Counted from the stretch's first letter, positions 5,400-12,234 are shown. The stretch: 18,438 bases of DNA from Candidatus Buchananbacteria bacterium (GCA_030592165.1 JAUVKC010000013.1:1-18438); one strand, 5' to 3'. Translations and numbers: made by a program. Notes: generated by a model from the sequence alone, not told the origin.

Positions 5400-7265
5400 A
5401 TGGAACAAACAAACATACGTAATTTTAGTATAATCGCACACATAGATCACGGCAAATCAACGCTGGCTGATCGGTTCTTGGAATTGACTGGTACAATTGA
5501 AAAAAGAAACATGAAAAAACAAATTTTGGATACAATGGAATTAGAACAGGAAAGAGGAATTACTATCAAATTACAGCCAGCCCAAATGAATTATAAAGAC
5601 TATACTTTGAATTTGATTGATACACCTGGTCATGTTGATTTTACTTATGAAGTTTCTCGATCACTTGCTTGTGTTGAGGGGACTTTGCTTTTGGTTGATG
5701 CAACACAAGGGATCCAGGCTCAGACTATTGCTAATCTATATTTAGCTATTGAACAAAATTTAACTATTATACCTGTTATTAATAAGATTGATTTACCGAA
5801 CGCAGATATTGAAAAAGTAAAATTAGAAATAATGAATTTACTTGGTTGTGAAGAAGAAGAAATAATGTCATGTTCAGCTAAAACAGGGATGGGTGTTAAA
5901 GAAATTTTGGATGAAGTGATCGCTAAAGTTCCTTCACCACTTGGTATTCCAGATAATCCTTTTCGTGGTTTGATTTTTGATTCGTTTTATGATGAATACA
6001 AGGGCGTTGTTGTTTATGTTCGTTGTTTTGATGGACAACTAAAAAGGGGTGATAAAATTAAAATGATAGCTTCAAAAATAGAGTCAGAAGTATTAGATAT
6101 AGGAGTTCTTCAGCCTGGTTTAGTTTCAAAGCCCAATCTTGAAACAGGTCAAATTGGTTATATAGTTTCTGGACTTAAAGATGTCACAGAGACAAAGATT
6201 GGTGACACCATTACGTTATCATCTGCTGACGTAGAACCTTTACCTGGTTATAAAGAAGTGCGACCAATGGTCTTTGCAGGGATATTTTGTAAAGAGGGTA
6301 ATGAATTTGAACGTTTACGTGAGGCTATAAATAAACTCAAACTTAATGATTCAGCTTTAGCTTTTGAACCTGAACATTCAGCTGCTCTTGGCTATGGTTT
6401 TCGTTGTGGTTTTCTTGGTCTTTTGCATTTAGAGATTTTTCAGGAACGACTTAAACGTGAATTTAATTTAGATTTAATTGTGACAGTACCTTCAGTAGCT
6501 TATAAAGTAAGTTTGCAATCAGGTGGTTTGAAAAAAGAGTTAGAAGCTAAATTGAAATCAAGAGATGATTTTGCTAGTGAAAGTCTTGAGGAAAATCAGG
6601 TTATTATCAAAAGTCCGACTGATTTACCTAGTCAAAATTATATTGAAAAAATTGAAGAACCAATGATTAAAGCTGATATTGTTACACCCAAAGAATATAT
6701 GGGTGATGTTATGCAACTTGTAATTGAAAAACGTGGTGAGTATATAAATACCGAATATCTTTTATCAGAAGCTGAAATAGATCAGCGAGTTATTTTGCAT
6801 TACAAAATGCCTTTAGCCTCGATACTGACAGATTTTTATGATAAATTAAAAAGTATTAGCTCAGGTTATGCTTCTCTAAATTATGAATTTGTTGATTACC
6901 AAACAGCTGACGTTATCCGACTTGATATTTTAGTAGCTGAAGAACCAGTAGAAGCCTTGGCGACTTTAGTTTATAAAGATGAAGCTCATAAAGTAGGTCG
7001 AAAAATAGTCAAAACTTTAAAAGAAAGTTTACCCAAACAATGGTTCGTGGTAAAATTACAAGCAGCAATCGGTGGAAAGGTGGTGGCAGCTGAAAGATTG
7101 ACAGCTATGCGAAAAGATGTGACTGCTAAGCTTTATGGTGGTGATGTGACTCGAAAACGAAAACTACTTGAGAAACAAAAGAAAGGTAAAAAGAAAATGG
7201 CAGCTTTAGGTGCTGGTAAAGTCGATATACCAACAGATACATTTTTGAAAATACTTAAGAAATAA
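5400..7265 (+). CDS. lepA: Elongation factor 4 (LepA), back-translocating GTPase
   Basis: LepA/EF4 is a translational GTPase that binds ribosomes and can promote back-translocation; it is also tied to initiation and 30S biogenesis. The length of 621 residues fits the family (about 600). GTP-binding motifs are complete: G1 AHIDHGKS (13-20), the switch region E-R-G-I-T-I-K (51-57), DTPGHVDF (74-81) and NKID (128-131). The LepA-specific region is recognisable by CGFLGLLHLEIFQERL and the C-terminal domain with RLTAMRKDVTAKLYGGD near 575-592, followed by a lysine-rich stretch and the D-I-P-T-D-T-F end. ATG at 5400 begins one base after the NUDIX stop and has no SD, which suggests translational coupling. 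The closing KKKMAALGAGKVDIP is typical of LepA, so the protein looks intact and conventional. Confidence 0.97.
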   Translation: MEQTNIRNFSIIAHIDHGKSTLADRFLELTGTIEKRNMKKQILDTMELEQERGITIKLQPAQMNYKDYTLNLIDTPGHVDFTYEVSRSLACVEGTLLLVDATQGIQAQTIANLYLAIEQNLTIIPVINKIDLPNADIEKVKLEIMNLLGCEEEEIMSCSAKTGMGVKEILDEVIAKVPSPLGIPDNPFRGLIFDSFYDEYKGVVVYVRCFDGQLKRGDKIKMIASKIESEVLDIGVLQPGLVSKPNLETGQIGYIVSGLKDVTETKIGDTITLSSADVEPLPGYKEVRPMVFAGIFCKEGNEFERLREAINKLKLNDSALAFEPEHSAALGYGFRCGFLGLLHLEIFQERLKREFNLDLIVTVPSVAYKVSLQSGGLKKELEAKLKSRDDFASESLEENQVIIKSPTDLPSQNYIEKIEEPMIKADIVTPKEYMGDVMQLVIEKRGEYINTEYLLSEAEIDQRVILHYKMPLASILTDFYDKLKSISSGYASLNYEFVDYQTADVIRLDILVAEEPVEALATLVYKDEAHKVGRKIVKTLKESLPKQWFVVKLQAAIGGKVVAAERLTAMRKDVTAKLYGGDVTRKRKLLEKQKKGKKKMAALGAGKVDIPTDTFLKILKK

Positions 7266-7298
7266 GAAGTAGATGAAGAAAATGAAGAATAGGGAGAA

Positions 7299-7334
7299 AG
7301 GAAAATAGGATGAAATGAATAGTCATCTTTTCCT
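7299..7334. other. Hairpin downstream of lepA
   Basis: AGGAAAA (7299-7305) pairs with TTTTCCT (7328-7334), and GATG (7309-7312) pairs with CATC (7324-7327), separated by a 3-nt bulge. The flanks are purine-rich on the left and pyrimidine-rich on the right. No T-tract follows, so it may be an RNA-stabilising 3' structure rather than a terminator. Confidence 0.35.
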
Positions 7335-7371
7335 CTACTTCGGCTACATCTTCTTAATCCTTCTATATATT

Positions 7372-7470
7372 ATGAAAAAAAATAAAGCAGTAAAATTTGT
7401 CTGGATTATCCTTTCAGTTATAATTATTTTTACAATGATGCTTTTTACTTTGGGGCCAGCTTTTTATTAG
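7372..7470 (+). CDS. Small single-pass membrane peptide (32 aa), unknown
   Basis: A short open frame of 32 residues starts with M-K-K-N-K and continues as one hydrophobic helix (about residues 9-27) ending L-G-P-A-F-Y. The basic N-terminus followed by a helix predicts a membrane-inserted peptide with its N-terminus in the cytosol. It has no SD, which is normal for this genome, and an AT-rich start context resembling neighbouring genes. It lies alone in the 302-nt gap between lepA and recJ, 97 nt ahead of recJ. The coherent membrane-peptide composition in an otherwise repeat-filled gap makes it more credible than a random frame, but it lacks independent support. No function is assignable. Confidence 0.55.
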   Translation: MKKNKAVKFVWIILSVIIIFTMMLFTLGPAFY

Positions 7471-7558
7471 AATTGGAAATTGGAAATTTGAAATTAGGGA
7501 TTGGTTTTTGTAATTAAATTTATTCAATTCTCTAATATCTAATATCTAATATCTAATT
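7471..7558. repeat. Short tandem repeats before recJ
   Basis: On the left is a degenerate repeat of ATTGGAAA-like units (about 7472-7496). On the right are four tandem heptamers, TCTAATA three times and then TCTAATT (7531-7558). The heptamer tract ends 9 nt before the recJ ATG, so changes in copy number could alter the recJ leader. There is no gene in this part. Confidence 0.6.
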
Positions 7559-7567
7559 TTAATATTC

Positions 7568-9289
7568 ATGGATAAAAAATGGGATTTAAAAAAGCCTGTA
7601 AGTTTGGAATTTAAAAAAAAGTTTCCAGAGATTCCTGGCGTGATTTTGCAATTATTAAATAATCGCGGTTTGGATACTCAAGAAAAAATAGATCAATTTC
7701 TTCAGGTTGATTATGGTCAAGATATGCTTGACCCTTTTTTATTTCCTGACATGGAAAAGGCAGTTAAACGAATATATCAGGCAGTAGCTAATAAAGAAAA
7801 AATTACTATTCATGGTGATTATGACGCTGATGGCGTAACTTCAACAGTTCTTTTAGCTGACATTATGCAAATGCTTGGAGCTGATTTTGACGTCTATATA
7901 CCGCATAGAGAAAAAGAAGGTTATGGCTTGAATGAAAAAACAGTCAAATGTTTAGCTAAAAATAAAACAAATTTAATAATCACGGTTGATTGCGCTATTA
8001 GTAATGTCAAAGAAGTAGCTTTAGCTAAAGAAAAAGGTATTGATATTATTTTAACTGATCACCATAGTGAACCATTGAAATTACCAGATGCTTTTGCGAT
8101 CATAAATCCAAAAGTTAAAAAATGTAAATATCCTTTTCAAAGTCTGGCCGGGGTCGGTGTAGCTTTTAAACTTGCTCAAGCCATAATCGCTCGTGATGAA
8201 AATAATGTTTTTCCTGAAGGTTATGAAAAGTGGTTATTAGATTTGGTAGCAATCGGCACAGTGGCTGACATGATGCCAATGCTTGGAGAGAATAGAGTTT
8301 TGGTGAAGTTTGGTTTGATTGTTTTGAATAAAACTAAACGTAAAGGTTTGAAAATGTTAGCTGAACACGCAGGATTATTATCAAATGAAACTAGTAGTCT
8401 GATTACTTCAGATAATATTGGTTTTATTTTAGGACCTCGTATTAATGCTGCTGGTAGAATGGATCATGCCAATACTGCTTATGAACTTTTAATCGCTGAT
8501 AAATTAAAGGAGATTGATAAATTAGTCAAGAAAATAGAAAAAACAAATCAGCAAAGACAACGACTTACAGAAAAAATAATGAAAGTTATAAGCTCGAAAA
8601 TTAAAGTTGAAGAAAAAGAATATTTAATATTAGCAGATGGTAAGGATTGGCCACTTGGTGTTATTGGTTTGGCAGCTGGCCGAATAAAAGATAAATATAA
8701 CCGTCCGGTATTGGTTATTGCAAAAATGGGAAGTAAGGTTGTTGGTTCGAGTCGTTCAATAGCTGATTTTAATATGATAGAGGCTTTTCAAAAGCTGGAA
8801 AATAATTTTGAAGTTTATGGTGGTCATGCTATGGCTGCCGGGTTTACTTTGAAAAAGGGAATTAAGGTTGACGATTTTAGAAAAGAAATTTCGCAAATAG
8901 CTGAAAAGTCTTTAAAAGGTAAAGATATAAGACCAAAACTTGAAATTGAGGCAGAGTTTGATTTGGCTGATTTAAATTGGGAATTATATGATCAGATTAT
9001 TCAGTTTGAACCTTTTGGTATGGCTAACCCAAAACCACTTTTTCTGGTAAAAAATTTGAAAGTAGAAAATGTCAGGACAGTTGGTAAAGATGATAGTCAT
9101 TTGAAATTATTTTTAAAACAAGAAACTATGATAAAAGGTTTTGATTCAATAGGCTTTAGAATGGGGGACAGGGCAAAGGAGATAAAATATGGTGATAACG
9201 TCGATGTGGTTTGTGAAATTAATTTAAACGAATTTAATGGGACAAGGAAACTTGAATTGAGATTGGTTGATTTTAAGAAAGTTAAATAA
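7568..9289 (+). CDS. recJ: Single-stranded-DNA-specific 5'-3' exonuclease RecJ
   Basis: RecJ degrades single-stranded DNA 5' to 3' in recombinational and mismatch repair, acting on gapped or unwound ends. The 573 residues match the usual bacterial size. DHH-family metal-binding motifs are in order: H-G-D-Y-D-A-D-G (82-89), I-T-V-D-C (138-142), the D-H-H triad (164-166), RINAAGRM (291-298), and the DHHA1 motif GGHAMAAGF (418-426). An OB-fold domain closes the protein (about 460-573). One small deviation is that the residue after VDC is Ala, where Gly is usual. The ATG has no SD and follows the heptamer repeat. A strong terminator follows 22 nt after the stop, so the gene is probably transcribed alone or with the small peptide upstream. 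Confidence 0.95.
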   Translation: MDKKWDLKKPVSLEFKKKFPEIPGVILQLLNNRGLDTQEKIDQFLQVDYGQDMLDPFLFPDMEKAVKRIYQAVANKEKITIHGDYDADGVTSTVLLADIMQMLGADFDVYIPHREKEGYGLNEKTVKCLAKNKTNLIITVDCAISNVKEVALAKEKGIDIILTDHHSEPLKLPDAFAIINPKVKKCKYPFQSLAGVGVAFKLAQAIIARDENNVFPEGYEKWLLDLVAIGTVADMMPMLGENRVLVKFGLIVLNKTKRKGLKMLAEHAGLLSNETSSLITSDNIGFILGPRINAAGRMDHANTAYELLIADKLKEIDKLVKKIEKTNQQRQRLTEKIMKVISSKIKVEEKEYLILADGKDWPLGVIGLAAGRIKDKYNRPVLVIAKMGSKVVGSSRSIADFNMIEAFQKLENNFEVYGGHAMAAGFTLKKGIKVDDFRKEISQIAEKSLKGKDIRPKLEIEAEFDLADLNWELYDQIIQFEPFGMANPKPLFLVKNLKVENVRTVGKDDSHLKLFLKQETMIKGFDSIGFRMGDRAKEIKYGDNVDVVCEINLNEFNGTRKLELRLVDFKKVK

Positions 9290-9309
9290 AAAAGAATACT
9301 GCATAACCG

Positions 9310-9336
9310 AAGGGGCTGGCTTTAAATCAGCCCCTT
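9310..9336 (+). terminator. Rho-independent terminator of recJ
   Basis: AAGGGGCTG pairs with CAGCCCCTT (9 bp) around a 9-nt loop and is followed by a T-rich run (TATTTT). It lies 20 nt after the recJ stop. Confidence 0.9.
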
Positions 9337-9380
9337 TATTTTAATAAAATTTTGTAACAAGATTGTTTTTTCTTAAATTG

Positions 9381-9413
9381 AAAGACCCGCGAAAATAAAT
9401 TTCGCGGGTCTTT
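9381..9413 (-). terminator. Terminator of the minus-strand cassette, possibly bidirectional
   Basis: A perfect 14-bp stem, AAAGACCCGCGAAA (9381-9394) with its complement at 9400-9413, around the loop ATAAA. It lies 13 nt beyond the minus-strand stop. The T's within the stem ends serve as the U-tract on either strand, so it could also back up recJ termination. Confidence 0.85.
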
Positions 9414-9426
9414 GAGTGGCGATTGT

Positions 9427-9822
9427 TTACATCTGTGCCGGAGCACCTTCTCCTTGTTCGTCTTTGTCGTACCAGAACTGACGAGGAGGACGGCTGTCTT
9501 TTACAGTATTTTTTTCCTTAACGATTTTAGTTTCATTAACGATTGTTAAATCTACAATGAATTCGTCGAGGATTTTTTCGTTTAGTCCTGATTGCTGTAA
9601 AACAGTTTGCATGTGCACTTCGTCGGCAAAGAAAAGGATATTTTCCTTACTGTTGTAGCGCCCAGCAGTACCACGACGATAAGTTGGTGCGTAAAAAACA
9701 ACTTTCAAAGTGGTATTGTCGATGTATAATCTGTTTATGCGAACAGGACTGTTTTTTTCCAGTTCCTCCACTTCAGAGGAATGTAATTGTAAATTGATCA
9801 GTTCTTTGTGCGTAGTTTCCAT
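9427..9822 (-). CDS. Hypothetical 131-aa protein of the minus-strand cassette
   Basis: I do not recognise a family. The protein starts M-E-T-T-H-K-E-L, has no signal peptide or membrane helix, and mixes short beta-prone stretches (I-N-R-L-Y-I, L-K-V-V-F-Y-A, I-L-F-F-A, F-I-V-D-L-T-I) with charged linkers, suggesting a small soluble alpha/beta domain over residues 1-105. The last 25 residues are hydrophilic and probably disordered (K-D-S-R-P-P-R-Q-F-W-Y-D, then an acidic tail). An excellent SD, AAGGGAGGGA (9831-9840), precedes the ATG. It is the only long minus-strand gene here, lies 36 nt after the 31-residue peptide gene, and shares its promoter at 9991-10019. Base composition looks richer in G+C than most neighbours. 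It is a real gene of unknown function, either highly expressed or acquired. Confidence 0.85.
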   Translation of the reverse strand: METTHKELINLQLHSSEVEELEKNSPVRINRLYIDNTTLKVVFYAPTYRRGTAGRYNSKENILFFADEVHMQTVLQQSGLNEKILDEFIVDLTIVNETKIVKEKNTVKDSRPPRQFWYDKDEQGEGAPAQM

Positions 9823-9830
9823 TTAATAAA

Positions 9831-9840
9831 TCCCTCCCTT
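9831..9840 (-). promoter_or_regulatory. Strong SD of the 131-aa gene
   Basis: On the minus strand it reads AAGGGAGGGA, with GGAGG ending 10 nt before the ATG at 9822. It confirms that start. Confidence 0.8.
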
Positions 9841-9858
9841 TGTGGATTTGTTTGTTAT

Positions 9859-9954
9859 CTAATTTCCAAACCTTCTGCGGTAATGGCCTTGGGCTGATTT
9901 GTTAAAGCCGCTCCATATCCGATAGCTGTAGTCTTCTAGATCCTTAATTGACAT
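9859..9954 (-). CDS. 31-aa basic/aromatic peptide, unknown
   Basis: The peptide reads MSIKDLEDYSYRIWSGF (1-17) then N-K-S-A-Q-G-H-Y-R-R-R-F-G-N. It has an acidic, aromatic N-terminal half and an Arg-rich C-terminus, with no hydrophobic helix. Evidence that it is real is unusually good for its size. AAGGAGG (9961-9967) sits 6 nt before the ATG, and a near-consensus promoter lies upstream. By hand count 41 of its 96 bases are G or C (about 43%), far above the genome background. The 131-aa gene follows 36 nt later with its own SD, so the two form a small operon. Possible roles include a regulatory leader peptide, a small ribosome or nucleic-acid binding protein, or a small partner of the 131-aa protein. 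None is demonstrated. Confidence 0.75.
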   Translation of the reverse strand: MSIKDLEDYSYRIWSGFNKSAQGHYRRRFGN

Positions 9955-9960
9955 GAATTG

Positions 9961-9967
9961 CCTCCTT
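9961..9967 (-). promoter_or_regulatory. SD of the 31-aa peptide gene
   Basis: On the minus strand AAGGAGG lies 6 nt before the ATG at 9954. It is the strongest anti-SD match and spacing in the window and is the main evidence that the short frame is translated. Confidence 0.8.
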
Positions 9968-9990
9968 ATTAGTATTATGTGTGATTAAAT

Positions 9991-10019
9991 ACTATATCAT
10001 ATATTTAGCTTTTTGTCAA
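9991..10019 (-). promoter_or_regulatory. Promoter of the minus-strand cassette
   Basis: Read on the minus strand, TTGACA (10014-10019) is followed by exactly 17 nt and TATAGT (9991-9996). This is the best sigma-70-type match in the window and gives a leader of about 30 nt before the 31-aa gene. Confidence 0.85.
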
Positions 10020-10058
10020 TAGCTTTGTGGATAAAAATTTAATTTTTTTGCTAAAGTT

Positions 10059-10067
10059 TGCTATACT
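10059..10067 (+). promoter_or_regulatory. Extended -10 promoter of the PilZ gene
   Basis: TGC followed by TATACT (10062-10067). No good -35 is visible 17 nt upstream. Together with the minus-strand promoter at 9991-10019, it forms a divergent regulatory region of about 75 nt. The resulting leader would be about 70 nt, ending in a strong SD. Confidence 0.6.
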
Positions 10068-10129
10068 ATGATTAATAGAAAAGTATGGGGAAGTAGTTCT
10101 TTTTGAGAGGGGACTTTTTTATTTTAAAA

Positions 10130-10134
10130 GGAGG
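10130..10134 (+). promoter_or_regulatory. Strong SD of the PilZ gene
   Basis: GGAGG within AAAAGGAGGGG, 9 nt before the ATG at 10144. It fixes the start. Confidence 0.85.
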
Positions 10135-10143
10135 GGTAAAAAA

Positions 10144-10581
10144 ATGTTAATTAAAGGGAGTGATGAAAGGGAAAGAAGAGTTCAACAACGAAAATTAGCG
10201 GGTGAGGTTAATGCTAAAATTGATGCTGTAACGCAAGATGAATCATCGAAGTCAGGAAGGGAAACTGAAAGAAAATTACCACCAGGAGAAATGCGGGCAA
10301 ATATTTTGGTAGCCCAACCTGCGAATGCTGTAGTTGAAGATGTCTCAATTGGAGGGTTGAAGATTAGTAGCGGTGCGAAATTAGAGGCAAACAGTCATCT
10401 TGGTATATTTTTCAAAATTCCTGGCAAGGAAAGTGGGGTGACTTTGATTTGTGAAGTTATTTGGCATAAACAATGGGCTGCGGGGATGTCGCATAGTACT
10501 GGATTAAAGATTTTGACGACCACTGACGATAAAATTTTTACTGCTTTTGTTGAGCAGTTACCTCAATTGATTGAGTCCTAA
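10144..10581 (+). CDS. PilZ-domain protein, predicted cyclic-di-GMP binding
   Basis: This 145-residue soluble protein has a C-terminal PilZ domain at about 37-145. The two ligand-binding elements of the family are visible: R-x-x-x-R at Arg39-Arg43 (R-E-T-E-R) and D-x-S-x-x-G at Asp66, Ser68 and Gly71 (E-D-V-S-I-G-G-L). They are 23 residues apart, a normal distance. The following strands (L-G-I-F-F-K-I-P, L-I-C-E-V-I-W, then S-T-G-L-K-I near 120) fit the PilZ barrel. Residues 1-36 are charged, possibly helical, and contain a second R-x-x-x-R (12-16) too distant to be the usual site. PilZ proteins are cyclic-di-GMP receptors or, in pilus systems, adaptors that may not bind it. The type IV pilus genes from 11143 onward favour a pilus or surface role. 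No diguanylate cyclase is in the window. Its terminator follows directly. Confidence 0.8.
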   Translation: MLIKGSDERERRVQQRKLAGEVNAKIDAVTQDESSKSGRETERKLPPGEMRANILVAQPANAVVEDVSIGGLKISSGAKLEANSHLGIFFKIPGKESGVTLICEVIWHKQWAAGMSHSTGLKILTTTDDKIFTAFVEQLPQLIES

Positions 10582-10589
10582 ATCTATTA

Positions 10590-10617
10590 AAAAGCTCATG
10601 TTTAAACATGGGCTTTT
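10590..10617 (+). terminator. Terminator of the PilZ gene
   Basis: AAAAGCTCATG pairs with CATGGGCTTTT (one T-G wobble) across a short TTTAAA loop, with the T-tract in the right arm. It contains a 14-bp perfect palindrome centred on TTTAAA. Confidence 0.8.
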
Positions 10618-10634
10618 CATTTTATCTAAGATAA

Positions 10635-10642
10635 GCTAAAAT
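10635..10642 (+). promoter_or_regulatory. -10 element for rnhA, probably leaderless
   Basis: GC then TAAAAT (10637-10642) ends 7 nt before the ATG at 10650, and there is no SD. This places the transcription start at or near the start codon, as for the NUDIX gene. The AT-rich context lowers certainty. Confidence 0.45.
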
Positions 10643-10649
10643 ATATTAT

Positions 10650-11054
10650 ATGACAAATAAGATAAAAATTTATACAGACGGTGGAGCCAGGGGAAATCCT
10701 GGCCCAGCAGCAATTGGAATTGTGATTAAAGATGATGAAGATAAGGTTATTAAAGAGTATGCAGAATGTATTGGTGACGCAACAAATAATCAGGCGGAGT
10801 ATCAAGCGCTACTCAAAGGGTTGGAATTAGCTAAAGAGTTTAAACCCCTAGAAGTTAGTTGTTATCTTGATAGTGAATTAGTTGTCAAACAAATGAAACA
10901 AGAGTATAAGGTTCGTGATGCTAAATTGCAACCTTTGTTTATCAATGTTTGGAATGTAGCTGTTAATTTTAAAAAAATCACTTATACTCATATACCCAGA
11001 GATTTGAATAAAGAAGCTGATTTACTCTTGAATAATGAGCTGGATAAACGATAA
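10650..11054 (+). CDS. rnhA: Ribonuclease HI
   Basis: RNase HI cleaves the RNA strand of RNA-DNA hybrids, removing primers and R-loops in the cytosol with Mg. The protein has 134 residues, slightly short for the family. All four catalytic acidic residues are present in context: Asp10 (TDGGARGNPGPA), Glu50 (NNQAEY), Asp74 (LDSELVVKQM) and Asp124 (NKEAD). There is no added N-terminal hybrid-binding domain, and the basic handle seen in the E. coli enzyme seems reduced, as in many short bacterial and archaeal-like RNases HI. The ATG is preceded by a -10-like TAAAAT and no SD. It stands between the PilZ terminator and the PilM promoter, so it is probably a single-gene unit. Confidence 0.95.
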   Translation: MTNKIKIYTDGGARGNPGPAAIGIVIKDDEDKVIKEYAECIGDATNNQAEYQALLKGLELAKEFKPLEVSCYLDSELVVKQMKQEYKVRDAKLQPLFINVWNVAVNFKKITYTHIPRDLNKEADLLLNNELDKR

Positions 11055-11080
11055 AGTAAGTGGTATTATTTGTTAATTAT

Positions 11081-11089
11081 TGCTATAAT
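11081..11089 (+). promoter_or_regulatory. Extended -10 promoter upstream of pilM
   Basis: TGC followed by the consensus TATAAT (11084-11089). It would drive the pilus gene run at 11143-14416, with a leader of about 45 nt lacking a well-placed SD. A second -10-like TAAAAT at 11131-11136 lies 6 nt before the ATG and could give a leaderless message. Confidence 0.6.
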
Positions 11090-11142
11090 TTCAATAAGAC
11101 TTTAAGTTTATTCTTAGAGGAATTTATATTTAAAATATTTTT

Positions 11143-12234
11143 ATGTCTGCTTTAGGCTCAAAATCAAACAGCTATTTGGGGGTTGATTTGTCACCTGACG
11201 CTATTAAGGTTGTGGAATTAAAATCAGAAAAAGGGAAACCACAGCTAGTTACTTATGGTTATACAGAAGCCAAAGGTGATGTTTTAAAAGGAGATTTTAT
11301 TAATAATAAAAATATTACCTCAACCATGCTAAAAGAGGTTGCAGATAAAGCCAAGACTACAACCAAGTCAGTTTTGGCAGCTTTACCAACTTCCTTAGTT
11401 TTTAGTTCTGTGATTAAACTTCAGGGGTTAATAAAAAAAGATTTAGAAAATGGACCAAAGGTAAAAGCGCTTTTATCAGAAGAATTAAAAAAGATTTTAC
11501 CTCGACCTTTGGAAGAAATGAATTTTGATTTTAATTTAATTAAAACAGAAGATATTGAAAGGGCAACTAGTTCTGATAAAATTGAAGTTGCCAAATTTTT
11601 AATAACTGCAGCAACCAATGAAGTTGTTGGTGAATATGCTCAAATATTTAAACAAGCAGGTTTTCAATTGACAAGTTTGGATATTGAATCATTTGCTTTG
11701 GTTAGGTCATTAATTGGCAATGATAAATCTTTAATAATGATCGTTGATATCGGGGAGAATAGAACAAATTTATCAATTGTTAATTTAACCATTCCAGTTT
11801 TGAGCAGAGGTATTGCAGTCGGCGGAGCTACTGTCACAAAATCTATTTCAGATAGTTTGAGTATAACAATTTCCGAGGCTGAAAATTATAAAAAAGATTT
11901 AGCAATTATGATGGAACAAGAAAAACTTGAAGAATACCCAAAGCCTGTAGAAGTAGCTATTTCGCCAATAGTTACGGAAATTAAATATATGTTAAAAACA
12001 TATTATGAACAGATGGGTACTGAAAAGACACTTGATAAAATAATTTTAACTGGAGGAGGGTCATTGTTGGGTAATAATCTAGATAAGTATCTTGCAAAAA
12101 ATTTAAATATACGAACATATATAGGCGACCCATGGGCAAGAATTATATATCCAGAGGAATTAAAACCTGTTTTACAAGAAATAGGACCGAGGTTTTCAGT
12201 TGCGCTTGGCTTGGCTATGAGAGGAATAATATAG
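11143..12234 (+). CDS. pilM: Type IV pilus assembly protein PilM
   Basis: PilM is an actin/FtsA-fold cytoplasmic protein that binds the N-terminus of PilN and links the pilus platform to the inner-membrane complex. The 363 residues carry the phosphate-1 strand Y-L-G-V-D-L-S (11-17) followed by A-I-K-V-V-E-L. They also carry the phosphate-2 motif I-V-D-I-G (about 200-204) with T-N-L-S, and the adenosine motif I-L-T-G-G-G-S-L-L-G (about 301-310), all normal for PilM. It is the first gene of the pilus region. No pilN or pilO follows; a single-pass protein of unknown family takes that place, 156 nt downstream. The call is secure, and the order of the neighbours is unusual compared with pilMNOPQ clusters. 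Confidence 0.93.
   Translation: MSALGSKSNSYLGVDLSPDAIKVVELKSEKGKPQLVTYGYTEAKGDVLKGDFINNKNITSTMLKEVADKAKTTTKSVLAALPTSLVFSSVIKLQGLIKKDLENGPKVKALLSEELKKILPRPLEEMNFDFNLIKTEDIERATSSDKIEVAKFLITAATNEVVGEYAQIFKQAGFQLTSLDIESFALVRSLIGNDKSLIMIVDIGENRTNLSIVNLTIPVLSRGIAVGGATVTKSISDSLSITISEAENYKKDLAIMMEQEKLEEYPKPVEVAISPIVTEIKYMLKTYYEQMGTEKTLDKIILTGGGSLLGNNLDKYLAKNLNIRTYIGDPWARIIYPEELKPVLQEIGPRFSVALGLAMRGII

Noticed and set aside
7531..7558. CRISPR-like array
   Set aside because: The heptamers are contiguous without spacers, and no cas genes are present.
9859..9954. Type I toxin-like peptide
   Set aside because: The 31-aa peptide has no hydrophobic helix; its Arg-rich, aromatic composition does not match membrane toxins. 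No antisense RNA promoter opposite it was evident.
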